Source: Triops longicaudatus (Eukaryota; Arthropoda; Branchiopoda; Notostraca; Triopsidae). Taken from it: a stretch of DNA of 64,000 nt. Under the pieces are notes generated by a model. It was not told the origin of the DNA. It did no database searches and saw nothing but the letters and a program-made list of their open reading frames with translations. Both the position numbers and the translations under genes were made by a program. The DNA lies in the NCBI GenBank assembly GCA_022885665.1, contig JAGQDJ010000010.1, positions 372,001 through 436,000 of the forward strand. The letters run 5' to 3'. Below are positions 47,978 to 62,535 of this stretch, in pieces; within the stretch, counting starts at the first letter, position 1; each line of letters opens with the position of its first letter.

Positions 47978-50900
47978 AGGTGCTAATGTTGGCACAAGAT
48001 GGCGGTGTTCGACTTGAACGTGTATTTACTGGAAATTTATGACCACCTCATAAATTGCTCTATGCTATTTCTGCCTGTAACGAGATTTCTGTACTGGCAG
48101 TGATTTGGACCTCCTTATTGTAGAATGTTTAGTTTCAGCTCACATTTTTGAATCTTCATTTTTAAGTACACCAAAATAATGTAATGAACTGTACATTTCT
48201 AACATTTCTACCATGTTTGTTCTTGTAGTCATTTGACATGAAACAAATAAACGGGGTTGTGGCGTTACTGCCTATGGATTAAGTAATTTTTAGCAAATTT
48301 AACAGTTGCTCATGTCTGCAGAAAAGGCTAAACAAAAAATAGGATTGTCTAAGAGAGAGAAAATCTATGTGCAGCGCTCATTAGTGATAAGTTGTTCATT
48401 CTAAAATGTATATTTTTTAATGAAAACTATTTCTTTACAAAACTAGTACAATTTCTGTAACAGAATAAGTCAATTACCGAAAGTTCATTAAGGTTTACAC
48501 AAGACGGCGCTACATGGTGTGAAAACAAACGCATCCGCAGTACAGAGCGATTGCTTAAGGTGAATGATTTTGGCCTGATACATAGCTTGAGGTCATTTCT
48601 ATTGTGTTTTTTTTACTAGTTAACATGATGTTTTGTGCTCATTATGCTGCAAATGGATTTTGAAAGCTAAGTTACATTATTTAAGCCACTAGTTCATGAG
48701 GCACGTAGAGGAAGTGCACTTCTAGCTGTTTATCGATTAAGTAATTTGCAACGCATACAAGAATCAAACAGCATAGTTCTTTCAAAGAAGAGCGTAGTTA
48801 GAAACAACCTTTTTGATTTTAAAAAAGACTTTCTTGAAATTTGCAACAAGTCATAGAAAATATTAAGCGGCAGATATGGAAAATACCATGAAAAATGCAA
48901 AAAAAAAAATCGAATCGCTGATAATTAATAGAGACGTTCATGAACACCTCCACTTTAATACTTAAATAAATAATGACATTTGTCAGAATAACCATAGAGG
49001 TTTAAATTTTTAGGTAGGCTTTGGCTACAGTTGAGCTTTCATGAGTTTTTTCTCACTAGCCCCGATTTTCCTCAAAGCGACGCACTTCCTTCCGAACATC
49101 TTTAAGGCATAACATAGGGAAAAGGTTTAAGTTCGCTAGGTAATCCTAAACGTCGAATGTGCCTGGATAAAAGTAGGTTTTACTATTTTGTATCTAGTTT
49201 TAAGGAATATTAATCAATACACTATGTATATGGAAAAAATTGAGCTTCTAGCTTTTAGAATTAGCTTTTTGGTAGTGAAAAATCCACTACCAAAATGTAG
49301 CTCTAAGCTGTGCTAAAATATCTTACTTTTAACCTTCTTTTGCCACGAAATATTTCAGAACTTAATCGTAGTTTTGTTATTCTAAGTAAGCATTCATCTC
49401 TGGATTCTAAACGTTATTCCCATCTAATCGGCCGAACAGACCAAGCGCACTAGAGCGTTCAGTAACGTGCCAAAGAGATGGCGCAACGTAACTACAGAAA
49501 CAAAACACAGCTACACAATTCGTGCTTACTTTATATTGGTATCCTCCTAACACATAACTTAGGGCATTTCTTCCAGCGCTGGGCTTCCAGTACTATCAGC
49601 AATGTTGAATTCATAACTTTAATGTTAATTCTTAATATATTGAATTGTTACACCAAATACATGCATCGTTGATAGTCTATACCCGTTTGTTAGAACCTTT
49701 CGTTGGTAGCCAACCCAAGTTTTCTGTTACTGTTTCTGTAAAATTTTTACGCAGCTGATGCAACAAGCATGTCACAAGCCCAAGAATTTCACGACGTATT
49801 GATTAAGAATGCTTTAAAAGGCTAGGATTGTTAGCAAGCCTGAGAAAAGCTGGAAGAGCTATCTCTTTGTATGGATCGGGCCAATTTGTCATGGCTGAAG
49901 ATGGTTTGGGTAGACAGTCAGCATCCATCACCAACTCCCCAACTTTCAGATTCTAGCAAAGAGGAGGGTTGAAAGGAATAGAAAGGAAGTTGTACACACA
50001 GTTAGAAAGAGAACCTCTTTAGATTTGCACCCTCCATGCTCCCCTGTCGTTGGCTTTCTCCGGTCAGGAGGCCAGGCTTCGTCCGTAACACTCGACTGAC
50101 TTTATCGATAACACTTTTGCTTATCATAGGGGTGAAGATTTCTATCGACCGTTGCAGATCATCGAACCGGGCCGAGGATGAGATGTTCTTCGTGGCTCGC
50201 TCGTTTTCTCTTTTACAAGCTTGCCAAAATCCCTCACTCACAACTTCTCCTTTCTCCCTTACAAATCGATAACATCATCAAGCAAATCATAACTATGCTA
50301 ATGTCGGGAGGATGTCGTTAAAATTTCGACCCTTCTTCAGACGTCGTTGAGATCACATCCTTCCGGAGCGTAATTGAGAAGCTTTTAATTATTATTTTCT
50401 GGGGATCTCAGCAGTTATACAAAACTGGTTACAAAAGAAGAATGTTTTGGGTAAAAGATCGCTTGATCTTTTTACATATTTATTTTTAGCGTTTTAGGAT
50501 TTTTTATTTATATTTTTTATGGCCTTGATTTTCTTAATATATATATACGGCCCTTATTTTCTTTGATTATTTTAAAATTCATTTTATTTTTTCTATTGTT
50601 TCTGAGTGTTTTGCGTATGAGTGATGAGGATGGATGGGTACAGAAAATTACATATCATCTTAACCCCCCCCCCCCCCAAAAAAAAATGGGGACTCTTTCC
50701 AAATCGTCTTTTTTTTCCCTTCTGCTTTCCGCTCCGCGTGTCGGAAGCGTGGCCGGATGTGCTCTTTCAGGAAATCGGGCAGCGTTGCCAGCTTCCCGCT
50801 TTTTACTGCTTGGTCGTTTTGAATTGTGGGCGCATGAAAAGGACATATAGGGAACTCGAGCAAAAGCTTGAATCAGTAGATAAAAAGAGGATACCTTAAC

Positions 50901-52269
50901 TCGTATAAAGTGAATACGAAGAAGTTTTTACCGTAATGAAAACATGGCGCAAAAAACGGATGTTAAAAGTTTCTTTTTTTCTCCTGGTAAGAGTAACGAA
51001 TGGCCTCTCAGCTACCTCTTGACAATTGGACAAATGACAGAGGCTATTAAGTGCGTCGACAAATGTGAATGACCAAGAATTAGAGAGCAAAAGAAACTGT
51101 ATCTTTGAAACAGTAAAAACCTTACATAAAAATATAAATTTATTTATTTTCAGCAACTTTTTACATTCGGTTTAATTAATTTTCAAGTGTTATTAATGTT
51201 ATGTACATTTTGTTGTCAATATCTTCGTTACCTACTGAAAAAAAATCGCCCTTGATCGGAGATTTTGTATGCGACGATGGCTCGAAGGTTTTATTGCGGA
51301 TTTCATTCTTGGAGCAACCTTTTCGGTATTTGGAGATATATAAGGAAGACAAATTTTGGCCCACAATTTTTACATTTACATTGCGCTGTAAATTGTTTAT
51401 ATTCTTAAAGTTGGTAACAGGCAATAAATTTCGCTCGTAAATCTGACGCATCATAACAAACTGCAAACGAAAACCTCTCCATGCTGTTTTACATCATAGT
51501 TTTTACATCACTCGTCAATTTTGCTACAGAAATCGTTCATTTTGCATTTTTAAAGTTATTTTTATGCTGACTATGAACTTTGACAGCGAGACATTTATTT
51601 TACCTGTTAAATGTCTGACTCGTTTAAACTTCTTGAAATCTATGTTACATGGTCTTTTATGAATAAGTACATGATTTAGTGCATAGCGAAGTAAATGTTC
51701 TTTATTTTTGTAATAATGACGTTCTCTTTACAGGACATTTTGAAAACCTAAGTCACAAGAAAATGGTACGTGAAGTAGGTACCTATTTATGCAGAAACAA
51801 TTTTTTTAGTAGCCACAACTAAAGTGTTTGAAAGCGCTAGATTTCGTCGAGATCTTTGGATTTCTTTCGCTCTAGCCCATAATTCGTTATTACTGGTGTT
51901 TATTACGTCGTAATTGTCATTATATTCGTAATTACACGCTGTTTAGCATTCGTCTGAGAGAAATGCATATTCTTCTGCAAGAATATGCAAATTCAAGTTT
52001 TCGTGCAATGTGTCACCGCTCGCTTCCAAAAATCTGCGAATCCTGCTTACAGCGTCCAGCGCAACAGCTTAGGTGGCAAAGGAGGCAAAGGTTCGGTCTG
52101 CTAATGTTTTCCTCTTTTGCTCCGTATTTAGTTCACAGTTGTCAGCGCTGTACTGAACATTACCATCGGAAATGGTCAAAGGTGAGAGGTTGTGAAAGCT
52201 GATTTCGTCAAAGTTGTCCAAAATTGTTATAATTCTTTCCAGAAGATTGCCGGCTTCCACATTCAGGAA
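47978..52269. other. Gene-poor intergenic DNA
   Basis: No recognised gene. At about 49110-49160 a short segment, TTCGCTAGGTAATCCTAAAC, resembles the left end of the 6797-7685 element (GTTTGCTAGGTAATTTTGAAC), so it is probably a fragment of that family. Short open frames at 50002-50272, 50563-50899 and 51963-52260 have no identifiable domains. A C-run followed by an A-run lies near 50665-50690. Confidence 0.45.
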
Positions 52270-52440
52270 TTAAGTACAGTGCCTTCTGCTTAAGTCGAAC
52301 GGCTCGGGACCGGACTGAAAAATTCGTCTTACGTGGAATTTTGTCTTATCAGAAGTTGCCTTTATGGTAGCTTTATTAGGACGAAAAGCTCAACTGAAAA
52401 TACAACAAGAGCATATGTATTACGATATTACAGTATGATG
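52270..52440. repeat. Probable decayed inverted-repeat element fragment
   Basis: Contains GTACAGTGCCTTCTGCTTAA followed by GTCGAACGG and later TCGTCTTACG, resembling a diverged CAGTG...AACGAAC end of the pogo-like family. Only one plausible end is visible. Confidence 0.35.
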
Positions 52441-52445
52441 AACCG

Positions 52446-52951
52446 TAAAACGGGGTAATTTTCAACGAAATAGGGTTTTTTATTTTCGTTTTTCTTGTAT
52501 ATTTCAGCTAATTTTGAAATAAAAGCAAAAAAAAAAGTTTTAACTCTGTAGATTGCTCTCCAGAATGACACAACGCTTTTACTTTCGAATTTACTGTAAA
52601 ATTCGGGAGTATTGTATTTTCAAAATCGGTGTTTGAATTTACCCCACGATGTGTATAACTTTGAACACAAACTCAAAATTGCTCGACAAAACCGAGAACT
52701 TGCATTTTCGAAAACTTTGTCCTTGGCGTCTTTAGTGTGAATTATTTGAACACTGCTGACCATGTCTTTAAAGAAAGTGACTTCGGTTATTTAAGCCAAA
52801 AAAATATGAGTGCAAATTGTTCGGTAGAAAAAGAGCTTCTAACGCATTACAATTTATATATCTTTTTAGTTTTGCACTTGGTTGCGCTTCCTACTATTTC
52901 AACTACTGCTTTTGTCTTGTCTGCGTACGGCCTCATCAGCTTTGAAGGGGA

Positions 52952-52992
<41 letters not shown>

Positions 52993-53150
52993 TTGAGTTT
53001 TCTTTCGTTTACTTCGCAAGACTCAACCTTCAGGACCCCGACGCGCTCCCATCCTCGCTCCCCTTGCTAACAAGCTCTCGCTAGCATCGGAACAGCCATA
53101 AGCCACAACACAAGAAGACCGTAAGCTCTGAGTCCATGTTCAAAGTTACC
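52446..53150. mobile_element. Non-autonomous DNA element, copy B (inverted relative to copy A)
   Basis: Left end ACGGGGTAATTTTCAACG; right end ATGTTCAAAGTTACCCC: inverted repeats. The interior is the reverse complement of 7060-7510, with matching blocks around 52560-52850 and 52905-53030. A 36-base T-run (52954-52989) sits where copy A has a short A-rich stretch. Reading frames are all broken, so the autonomous parent is not in this window. Confidence 0.7.
52954..52989. repeat. Poly-T tract
   Basis: Thirty-six consecutive T bases within element copy B; could be a replication or assembly-length-variable homopolymer, or the A-tail of a retroposed insert on the minus strand. Confidence 0.95.
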
Positions 53151-55789
53151 CCAAAAATTTCAAGTTGGTGGGGAAACGTTGAACAACGACATAGCTGGAA
53201 AACAAAAAACCCGTGGCTCTTTTCGACTTTAACGAACTAAAGGTAGATAGTTATATTACATTTACGTCAAGAACAAAAATTCTAAGTGCCATAATTACCT
53301 TGTGACCCTCAATAATCGCAGGGCTAGTTGACTAAATTTGTCAATAAAAGTCTTCCGCTTTCAACCGGTTTTTGGCGCGATGTATGCCGAAACAGGATTC
53401 GTTTTGCTTTCAATCTTAAGTGGAGGGTACTGTATAACTGTCAGTTCAGGGCATCGGTAGGCCTATATCCGGAATTATTAACCATTGCAAAATATCCTAC
53501 GGAACTTCGCAATTCTATTGGTTAAGGCGAATTTTCATTTAAAGCGATATCGATAAAACCGAAAATCATTCTCATTGGATTAAGTGGGACTGAAACGGGA
53601 CCGTCAGTTTTAGATCGGTTTAGGCGGGGTATCGTTATATACGATATCGTTATAAGTGGGTTCAACTGTATTTAATTTATTGCCTTAGTTTTGCACTTCC
53701 TGATTTTTTCTGCATTTTTCCAACACGTTGAGTTCTGTATTTCTACCACAAACATCCGTTAAACTTCCACCCCACGCCGTTTTCGAACCACGCTGGCCGC
53801 GTTTTCCCGCCTTGCCTGGGCGAAACCGCATCATTGCTAACCGCGAGCCCCGAACCGCGACTCTTCATCGGTTTGGTTCGCTGCATTCAGCATTCGCCGG
53901 GCACCTAACTCCAGCCCACCCAAGCCTTGCCTCTTTCTGTCGCCTTCGCAACAACATCTGACAGTTTTCGTGAACGGCGGGGCGTGTCGTGTTGTGGATC
54001 TAAAGTGCTGGATAGATTACGCTATTTTAACACGGTAAGTCTCTATTCTTAACACTAAATTCCTTCGTTAGAAGCTACTTTTGCGTTGAAAATGCCCCGA
54101 AATTCACCCCGTTTCGCCAAAATGTCCTTATGCAGCCATTAGCAGCCATAATGTTTTGCAGCTGGGGCTTGAGTTCACCAACTTCTGCTCTCTACACGGT
54201 GCTCTGTGTTGTATGATGCTGTGTAGATGCGCACTACGAAATTAGGACAAACCACACACTTTTCGTTTTCCGTCCCTTTCCACCCTCTTATCCGTCGATA
54301 ATGAACCGCAACTTCCCTTGAAAAACATTTTTATTTAATTTTATACGAAAATAATGTTTACCTTATAGTGTGTAAGAATATCATGGACTGTTTAAATTTT
54401 AGGAATTCAGAATTAAAACTTACTGTTAGTACATTTGTATACACGGGTTTCCGCCCATTTGGCTCCTCATCATACCCCATCCTCCCACACGTGTGACGTC
54501 ATCACGTTTTTTCCACCAGTACTCACCAAACCAGGCAACAGTTGCAAACGCTTGTATTACCAAAAGTTACCAGGAAAATGCTCAGGACTTAAAACCATTT
54601 ATCTAGATTTTTTTTCTTAAAAAGGTAATATTTTTCAGAAAAATATAGGAGACTTGAATTCCTATTTTGAATTAAAAACGGTTTTAAAAATGGGTAACCT
54701 AGTCTGAAAGTCGTGAAAAATCATTTAAGGTCGGTAACGGAAGCTTAATAATAGTTTTGCAAAATTTTTCGTAAATTTTTTTGAGTTTTGCGGTGTACTG
54801 GAAGTATTTTTGAAAAACTTGGAAAAGAAATTTTCTTTACACATTGTGTCGAAATTCAGAAATAAAAAGCTATTAAAACATAAAAATAAATTACACGTTA
54901 AATTAAAACTTGAAAAGATATAGGTAAATTAATTCAGTTAATTTAATTTTTTATAATTCTATTAATTTTAATGTACTTTTTAACTTTCCTAGCATTGAAT
55001 TTGCATTGACCAGAATAACTCTCTAAAATCTTTGAAACCAATTTTCAAAAACATTTACGGTCTTAAAAAACTCATTAACTGCGTCTTTTGTTACCTATTT
55101 TTATATTTCATTTTACTTTTTTCTGAATTATTGAGTCATTCTTTAGTACATTGTCGAAATCATTCACAATCTGGAAGAAAATCGTAAATTCTGCGAATGA
55201 TTTTAGCGTTGAATTCACTTATACAAAAGGCTCTTCTTTCCTTTTTTCTTTGCTTTAGCGTCACTAGTTTTTGTGGCAATTTTTTGTAGTCTTCAGAACG
55301 CTGTCATATAATATTCAAACACTACTCGAGTTAAATTCTCTTTTTATTTGCGTCGCTATAGAAAGTTTATCAGTTCGTTCCAAAAAGGAGATAACGCACC
55401 CATGTTTCTTATCCATTCACGCTTTCGTAGCCAAAAAAAAAAGAAGAAAAAATGAGAACGCCAAAAGCGCGAGTTTTTCGTGTATACAACTCACGGACTC
55501 ACGCACGGGAAGAAATACAGGTCTGGAGTTATTTTTAGGGGCGGCCACCCCCACCTTTTTACCCTCTCCCCCCTACGTATATAGATGTGTGTGTGAGGGC
55601 ATGTGTGTATATAACGCTTAGCTAAGGCAGGAAGGAGCGCTGGTGTGTATGTGTGTTTGCTTCCGAGAAAAGGGAACCTCGTAACCGCCTATTTTTGTCA
55701 ATTCTCGACAACCTAAGTCAGTCCTACGGGCTTGCGCGTTGAATCAGCCCGGAAACTTAACATTTAAAAGAAAATTCTTTCGAAAAATG
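53151..55789. other. Gene-poor intergenic DNA
   Basis: No gene recognised. A decayed inverted-repeat fragment with TATCGTTATATACGATATCG occurs near 53630-53655 and ends in GGGTTCAACTGTA, like the pogo-type ends elsewhere. A GC-richer patch at 53740-53990 and a TGTG-rich patch at 55570-55660 are unexplained. Confidence 0.4.
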
Positions 55790-56480
55790 CAGCAATTGGA
55801 GGATTTTTGTAGGAAATTTCTGGCGAAATAGGAAAAATCGCGATTTTTAGAGAGTTTGTGTACAGGTGAAAATAATGTGGTATTTTCTGGTAATTTCCAG
55901 AAAAATATGCATTTTCACAGTTCGCGAGTGTTTCCCGAAGAAAGGAAGGAAATTTCGGGAATTTAAAGGTAACTTTTTCAAAGGAGGAAAATTCGAGGTT
56001 TTGAGGAAAGTTTTCCAAAAGGTATTGAAATATTCGAAAACTTGGAGTCGATTTCTGTAGAAAAGATAAATGTTGTCAAGCTTTTTTTGAGTTTTTCTGA
56101 CGAAAGTCACGAATTTTCGTGAGTTTGAGACAATTTCGTGAAAATTCTAGAGGTTTCTAAAAATTGCGATTTTTTCGCGATTTTTAAAGGAAATACTTGA
56201 AAGGAAGAAAAAATACGGGAGTTTCAGGAAATTTTTTAAAAAGGAAAGTGAATTCGAAAATCTTTGAATTATTTCGGGGGGAACATTTTTAAAAGTATTA
56301 CAAGTGTTTTACGAAGAAAGTGTAAAAAATTATCGAATTGAAAGAAAAATCCTTGAAAGGAAAAGAAAAAGTGTGGGATTTTTGTAAGAAAAATCTTTGA
56401 AAAAGCTATGAAACTTAGATTATCTTTGAGTGATGATGCTGATAGTAACCAGTTTTTCATAGCTCTCCGTAGTTTTTCAA
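55790..56480. repeat. Low-complexity GGAAATTT / GCGATTTTT repeat block
   Basis: Recurrent degenerate words such as AAATCGCGATTTTT, GGAAATTTCNGG, GAAAGGAAGAAA and AATTCGAGG/AATTCGAAA recur about every 120-380 bases. No clean unit length; diverged tandem duplication is the likely origin. Confidence 0.4.
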
Positions 56481-57501
56481 CCGTGTTCTGTGTTTTCACT
56501 TTATTACTGTATTTTTATTTCCCTTTAATTTTTGTGTTTTCTACTAAAAAAATATGTATATTTTAGTGGTCCTATATTCTTAGGCAGATGTGGAATTTTG
56601 GGTAAAAAGGCCCAAAATTTTGAAAGGACTCATTTGTTAGGATGGGCTGAGTTTGTGATGCAAATAAGGCAAGGTGGAGGGAATTGTTTCGGGGAAGAAA
56701 ATGGTGGAAGATTGTGCTCACCGTTAGGGAAGCTGAGGTAGATGTGGGCTACGGAGACGTTTCGTGGCCTTATAAGGACGTTTAGAAAGCACAACAAACG
56801 CTGAAGGTCGCACGCTAGGGAATTTTCTTCTTGGAATCTTCTCAGCAGCCAAAAGACTTACTTAAAAGACATAGACACATACATATACACAAGTTGAAAA
56901 GGATGGCAGCGGTTGAAATATGAAAAATGGGAATGGAATAGAGTTGAGTTGAGGCAGAACATATGTTGCAGAAACACTTGGCATCGTCAGAGCCAGTGAA
57001 CGTAAAAAAGAAGGACAAGAACAAAAATGGCGCATTGCGTACGCGTATGACGAGGCCAACTCATTAAAGAAACAACTTGAAGCGATTTATTGGCCTTGAC
57101 ATGGCTAAGTAAGGAGAAAAAGTGGATTCAGGAGTGAGCAGGAGTGAAAGGAACCTGTTTTACACGTGTTGCGCCATTTTGGGATTCAAACGTGAGTTCA
57201 TATCGCTGAGAAAGGAGAAATGCATTGTTGAAAGGAGGCTGTTGATTGTTGGGCAATATGGTAGGTCAGTTTGTAGTTAAGGTTGTTGAGATACGGTAAA
57301 AGAGGAGGGGAGATGGTGAAAAGAGAGGTACGTGGAGAAATTTCGATTTAACGGACTTTAAATTATTCGTGTGGCTCGACTTACGCGAACAGTCCTGGAA
57401 ATTGATGTATTAAGTTTGTTAGATAAGCTATACCAAGTCAAAGAACTTTTTAAGTGAAGAGTGTAAATTAGAAAATTGAAATTGAGTTGAACATGTTTTG
57501 T

Positions 57502-58268
57502 GCAGTGGAACCTGGGCGTAAGAGTAGATGGATAAGTTACATTGTCTCTTACAAGCAGGTTACGTTGATAAGTTTTTACAGCACAGATAAATCAAATGAA
57601 AGAATTGAAAATGAGAGAAAAGCGCATAGTGCTAGTGGACCCGGATGTTAGAGACATGAAAAGCTACAAGTTGTGTTTCGTACGGGTTTTTCCCTGTACT
57701 TTAGGGTTTTTATGAAATAAACTTTTATAACAAAACAAAAAATCTATTTTCTTGGTAAGAAAATAATAATTTTGTGATAAAATAAATAATATAATAAAAA
57801 TATTTTTATAACGAAATAGAAGTGTATATGTAAAACAGAAAAAGTGGAGATTGTCGAAAAACCAGAGAAAAGCGTGTAGTACAGTAGGGCCCGTATGTAA
57901 GAGACAAATAAGTAGAAGCATTTTATCTTTAGTTCACTGTCTCTCGCATGAGGTTCTTTTGCCTTTGGCTGCAGGTGATTCTGAAAAAGTGGAAAATGGC
58001 CAAATTTTGAGTAACATTATGAAGCAGGACCGAACCTGGAAGTAAGAGAAAGTTAGAAATAGTGTGTCTTACAACTGGGTTTGTGTTATGTAGGGGTTTT
58101 TCGTCCCGTAAAGCATTTAGGGAACGAAAAAAGGCCTGAAAGTAAGTAAATATCGGGCAGTACAAAAGAACCCGGATGTAAGAGACGTGAAAAAGTTCAA
58201 GCAATATATTTCACAAACGAGTTTTTGTATTTAGAAACAGTCTCTCTTACATCCGGGTTGCAGTGTAC
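57502..58268. repeat. Tandem inverted-repeat element block (GGACCCGGATGTAAGAGAC family)
   Basis: Five diverged forward copies of a GAACCCGGATGTAAGAGAC-like word lie at about 57507, 57636, 57886, 58029 and 58171. The block closes with the inverted form CTCTCTTACATCCGGGTTGC followed by AGTGTAC. The first copy is preceded by GTGCAGTG, the mirror of the last, so the block is bounded by terminal inverted repeats. No coding capacity. Confidence 0.65.
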
Positions 58269-59378
<1,110 letters not shown>

Positions 59379-59379
59379 T

Positions 59380-59999
59380 ACAATTTTTTTTAAGTTTTGA
59401 TATGAAACAAGTAGATAGTTTCACTGCTTCAAGCGTAATTATTTGAAAAGAGGGACCACTCTGGTACTTGTTGGGCACAGGACAGGTGTCAAGTGACCTC
59501 ATCCGGTTTTTGATGCAGACCACATGTGTTGGTAGAACGAGAGAGTTTGGTTCGTTGATTATGGGTTGCTTCAAGCCAGGCGGTCACTTTGGGTTAGCAT
59601 GTGTTATATGGGCAAGTTGACCGTGTCTAATGGGCCGCATAAAGAGACTTCTTTGTATTCGGGAAAAGCACGCGTAAGAGGCTTTTTAACGGTTTGGTGG
59701 CTTGGAGTGTTGCGGAATTAATTGTAGACAAAACCATCATAGTGGCAGTGACCAGAAATTCGAGAAGTAGCCACGCAACTGGAACGAATTATTTCTAGAA
59801 AAATCGGAAAAGCACATGGAAACACCAGATACAGGAAACAACCTGAAAAATGTCAAACAATCTGTTTAAAATTGTCAAACGGCAAAAATGTACAAACGAA
59901 ATTAAGCCTTGGGATTAGAAGTACAAATTGCAAACAAGAAGATAAAATGCAAAAATCCAAACATGGAAAGAAGGTCTTATAATGTCTTGCTTATAATAG
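59380..59999. other. Intergenic, nothing recognised
   Basis: About 0.6 kb with no supported feature. Confidence 0.4.
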
Positions 60000-60255
60000 C
60001 AGGACCTAAGTGGTAAATGGAGTCCCAAATAGCTGAAATCCTGCTTAGGGTCTAGGGAAAGGTCCCAGTGCTTACTATGCGTATAAAGACCTTGGTAACG
60101 TTTTCTAGGTCCCAGGACCTAAAACAAGTTCTAAGGACCTAAATAGGTCTCCGACTCTTAAATAGGCCCTACAAGCTGTAAAGGGTTCTAGGAAATGTAT
60201 TAGGCCCTAGAAACCTTAAGAGGTCTTCAGGACGTAAGTCAGGTCCCAGGGATCC
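60000..60255. repeat. Short-unit minisatellite (AGGTCCTAGGACCTAA-like)
   Basis: Roughly eight to ten imperfect copies of a ~20-27 bp unit containing AGGTCC or its inverse GGACCT and CCTAG, e.g. GGTCCCAGGACCTAAA and TAGGCCCTAGAAACC. The unit is partly palindromic, so the array could form hairpins. Confidence 0.6.
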
Positions 60256-62535
60256 TATTTTTTTTTTTTAATCTGATTCGAGTTTTGTTATTTAGAGCAG
60301 CTTAGAATGCAAAAGTAGCCTCGTTGCTTTCCATTTGGGTCATATACGTTCCGCATAATGTGATTCGAGAAGAATAAGTTTTGCGTGACAGTTGAAAGAC
60401 ATCTTTAAATGATTTTGTAGCAGGAGAGAAAAGGAAATTAATTACGAGTTTTTTTTCTCAAAAATTATCGTTCACTCGATTTGCTCTTTTTTGGAACGTA
60501 AGGAAACAAAGCAGAATGACAAGAGAGACTAACGAGGGAGCGAGTTTTATTGTCCGCTAAAAACGTGATCTCATTCACGCTTCCCGGTAGAAGAAAATGA
60601 CATCCGTGTAGTGACACTTTTTTGCCCAGGACGTTTCGAGACAAGCGAGTTGACTTTCAATGAGAAATCCAATTTGCGAGTCTACCCTTGATTTATCTGC
60701 AAATTGGCACGGATGTAAAGTGAGGAAAAGACTTGTTTAAATTTCATAGCCATAAAAGGTAGTCAGCGAGTGTTTGTCGAGTCATTGACTCGTGGCGCGA
60801 AACTAGACGAAGATATCGCCATATTAGCTCTGCCGTGTTGTATTGCATCTCATTAATTACGAGTTATACGTGTTGTATTGTAACACAACACCATTGGTTT
60901 GGGTAGTTTTAATTCTTTAACATTATTCGTTCTTTTTGTCGTTGATCTTTTTAATTAAAAAAAATCTTCGATTTAAAAACTTCTCTGGGAGGTTTTTGCT
61001 ATCAGTTTATCCTCATTTTTTCTTTCTTGTTTTAATAGGATTTTAACATTGTTTGCGTCGGATTTTTTTCTTGTTTTATTAAGAAACAAAGAATTGATTT
61101 TAATACTGCTCTTGCAGCGACCGCTTTTCATTTCAAAATTTTACCCTCCATGTCTACGTCATGGCCATAAAGAACCTTGCGAATGCAGTTACTGTAAGTC
61201 AAGCATAAAGCTCGTTGTGTGGAAACCCGTTACGTCAGACTACCTTCATGACGTCAAACGGAAAATGGTCATAATTGGCATGGCAAACTTGCATTCCTAC
61301 TTAGAATCAGTGATTGCGAGCAGTAAACCAAATTAAAACAGACCCAAGAGACACATTTCATTGTGGACGAGTCCATGAGTTGTGAGTGATGAAGTCAGCG
61401 TCCTCATTGTTGACCATTGGGCTTGTCAGGTTACCCCATGCCGAGTTAAGGACTCATTGTTGTTGAAACAGACCGTTACGGGCCATGGGCTGAGGAGAGG
61501 GAGCACAAGGGGGCGGGGCTTGCTGAGACTTCAGGAAGAGGCCATGTTTGGCCGTAAAAAGGGCAAGAACTTTCAGGGTCTGTTTTAGTAAAAGGGGAGA
61601 AAACATTGATTGTTCGGGTGGGGCTGGTTGTTTCTGTCATTAGGCAAGAGATTTTTAACCGATTGTTCCGTCTTCTTTTCCCCCCAACTGAACGGAAACG
61701 ATAAGTCGTGGGCGTGGTCAATCGGCAGGAAGAGAAAGCGAGCTGTGTTTCCAGTTTTCGTTCGGATATCCTTGCTTCCAAGCTGGAAATTTCTCACTTC
61801 TTCCCCAAAAAGTATTGTTGTCCCAGAAGTTGTTAGCGTGTGCGTAAAATCGGCAACTATTTGTTGTACTACGTTTGTTGCATTGAATGACGTGGCTTGA
61901 ATAACTGGAGGTAGAATAACACGTAAAGCAAGCACGTATAGTATAGCCAAATCATTGTTGTGGTCCCTGGAACCAAAAGAACCTTGCAGCTTGAAGAGCG
62001 CGGGACACCTTTTTATTGTTGTGGATAACGTATTGGAAGAGGAACGTATTGGACCTTGTTGAAAAAGGTCACGCATTGGACTGGTAAACCCATTGTTGAT
62101 ATATTGTGTCAGGTCGGAACTTGGGACACTTTACGTATATCAAGCGCGAAACCACTGTTGCATTCATTTCTGTGATCGTTGGATCGCAAATAAAGCTACT
62201 GGTTTACTACACATAATCTGATTGTTGTGAATGACGCGTTGGGGCAATGCGTGTTGATAATATTAGTTAGGTATGGCTGTTCCGAGTTATGCGTTGTTGC
62301 ACAAATGTGTCACAACGAATCTTGCAGGTATTTGCAACTCGCAACCGAGGAAGCATGGTTGAAGCGAGTACTGCACTAATTTGCAAAAGAACGAAACTTA
62401 CCGCGACTGACAAACGCGGTTCTATTGTTGAATTCACTGTTTTGTATCGCAATATAAAGTAGTTTGTTTCAATAGGGATGCAAAACAACTTTCTTTGTTG
62501 AGTACACGTTTAGCACGTATCTCGTCATAACCTCT
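60256..62535. other. Intergenic; possible degenerate ATTGTTG array
   Basis: No gene recognised. From about 61400 a CATTGTTG-like word recurs at irregular ~50-90 bp spacing (61405, 61457, 61950, 62017, 62090, 62222, 62420), hinting at a very old tandem array. The ORF 61049-61336 encodes a Cys/His-containing stretch (CLRHGHKEPCECSYC) that I cannot assign. Confidence 0.3.

Noticed and set aside
51963..52260. Frames resembling a fragment of a jerky/Tigger C-terminus (minus strand 52069-52260)
   Set aside because: The resemblance (LLERIITILDNFDEISFHNL) is too weak and short to call without an alignment; only the nearby repeat end was recorded.
57502..58268. Possible non-coding RNA cluster because of strong inverted repeats
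   Set aside because: The layout with matching outer ends is better explained by a transposon-derived tandem element; no promoter or terminator seen.
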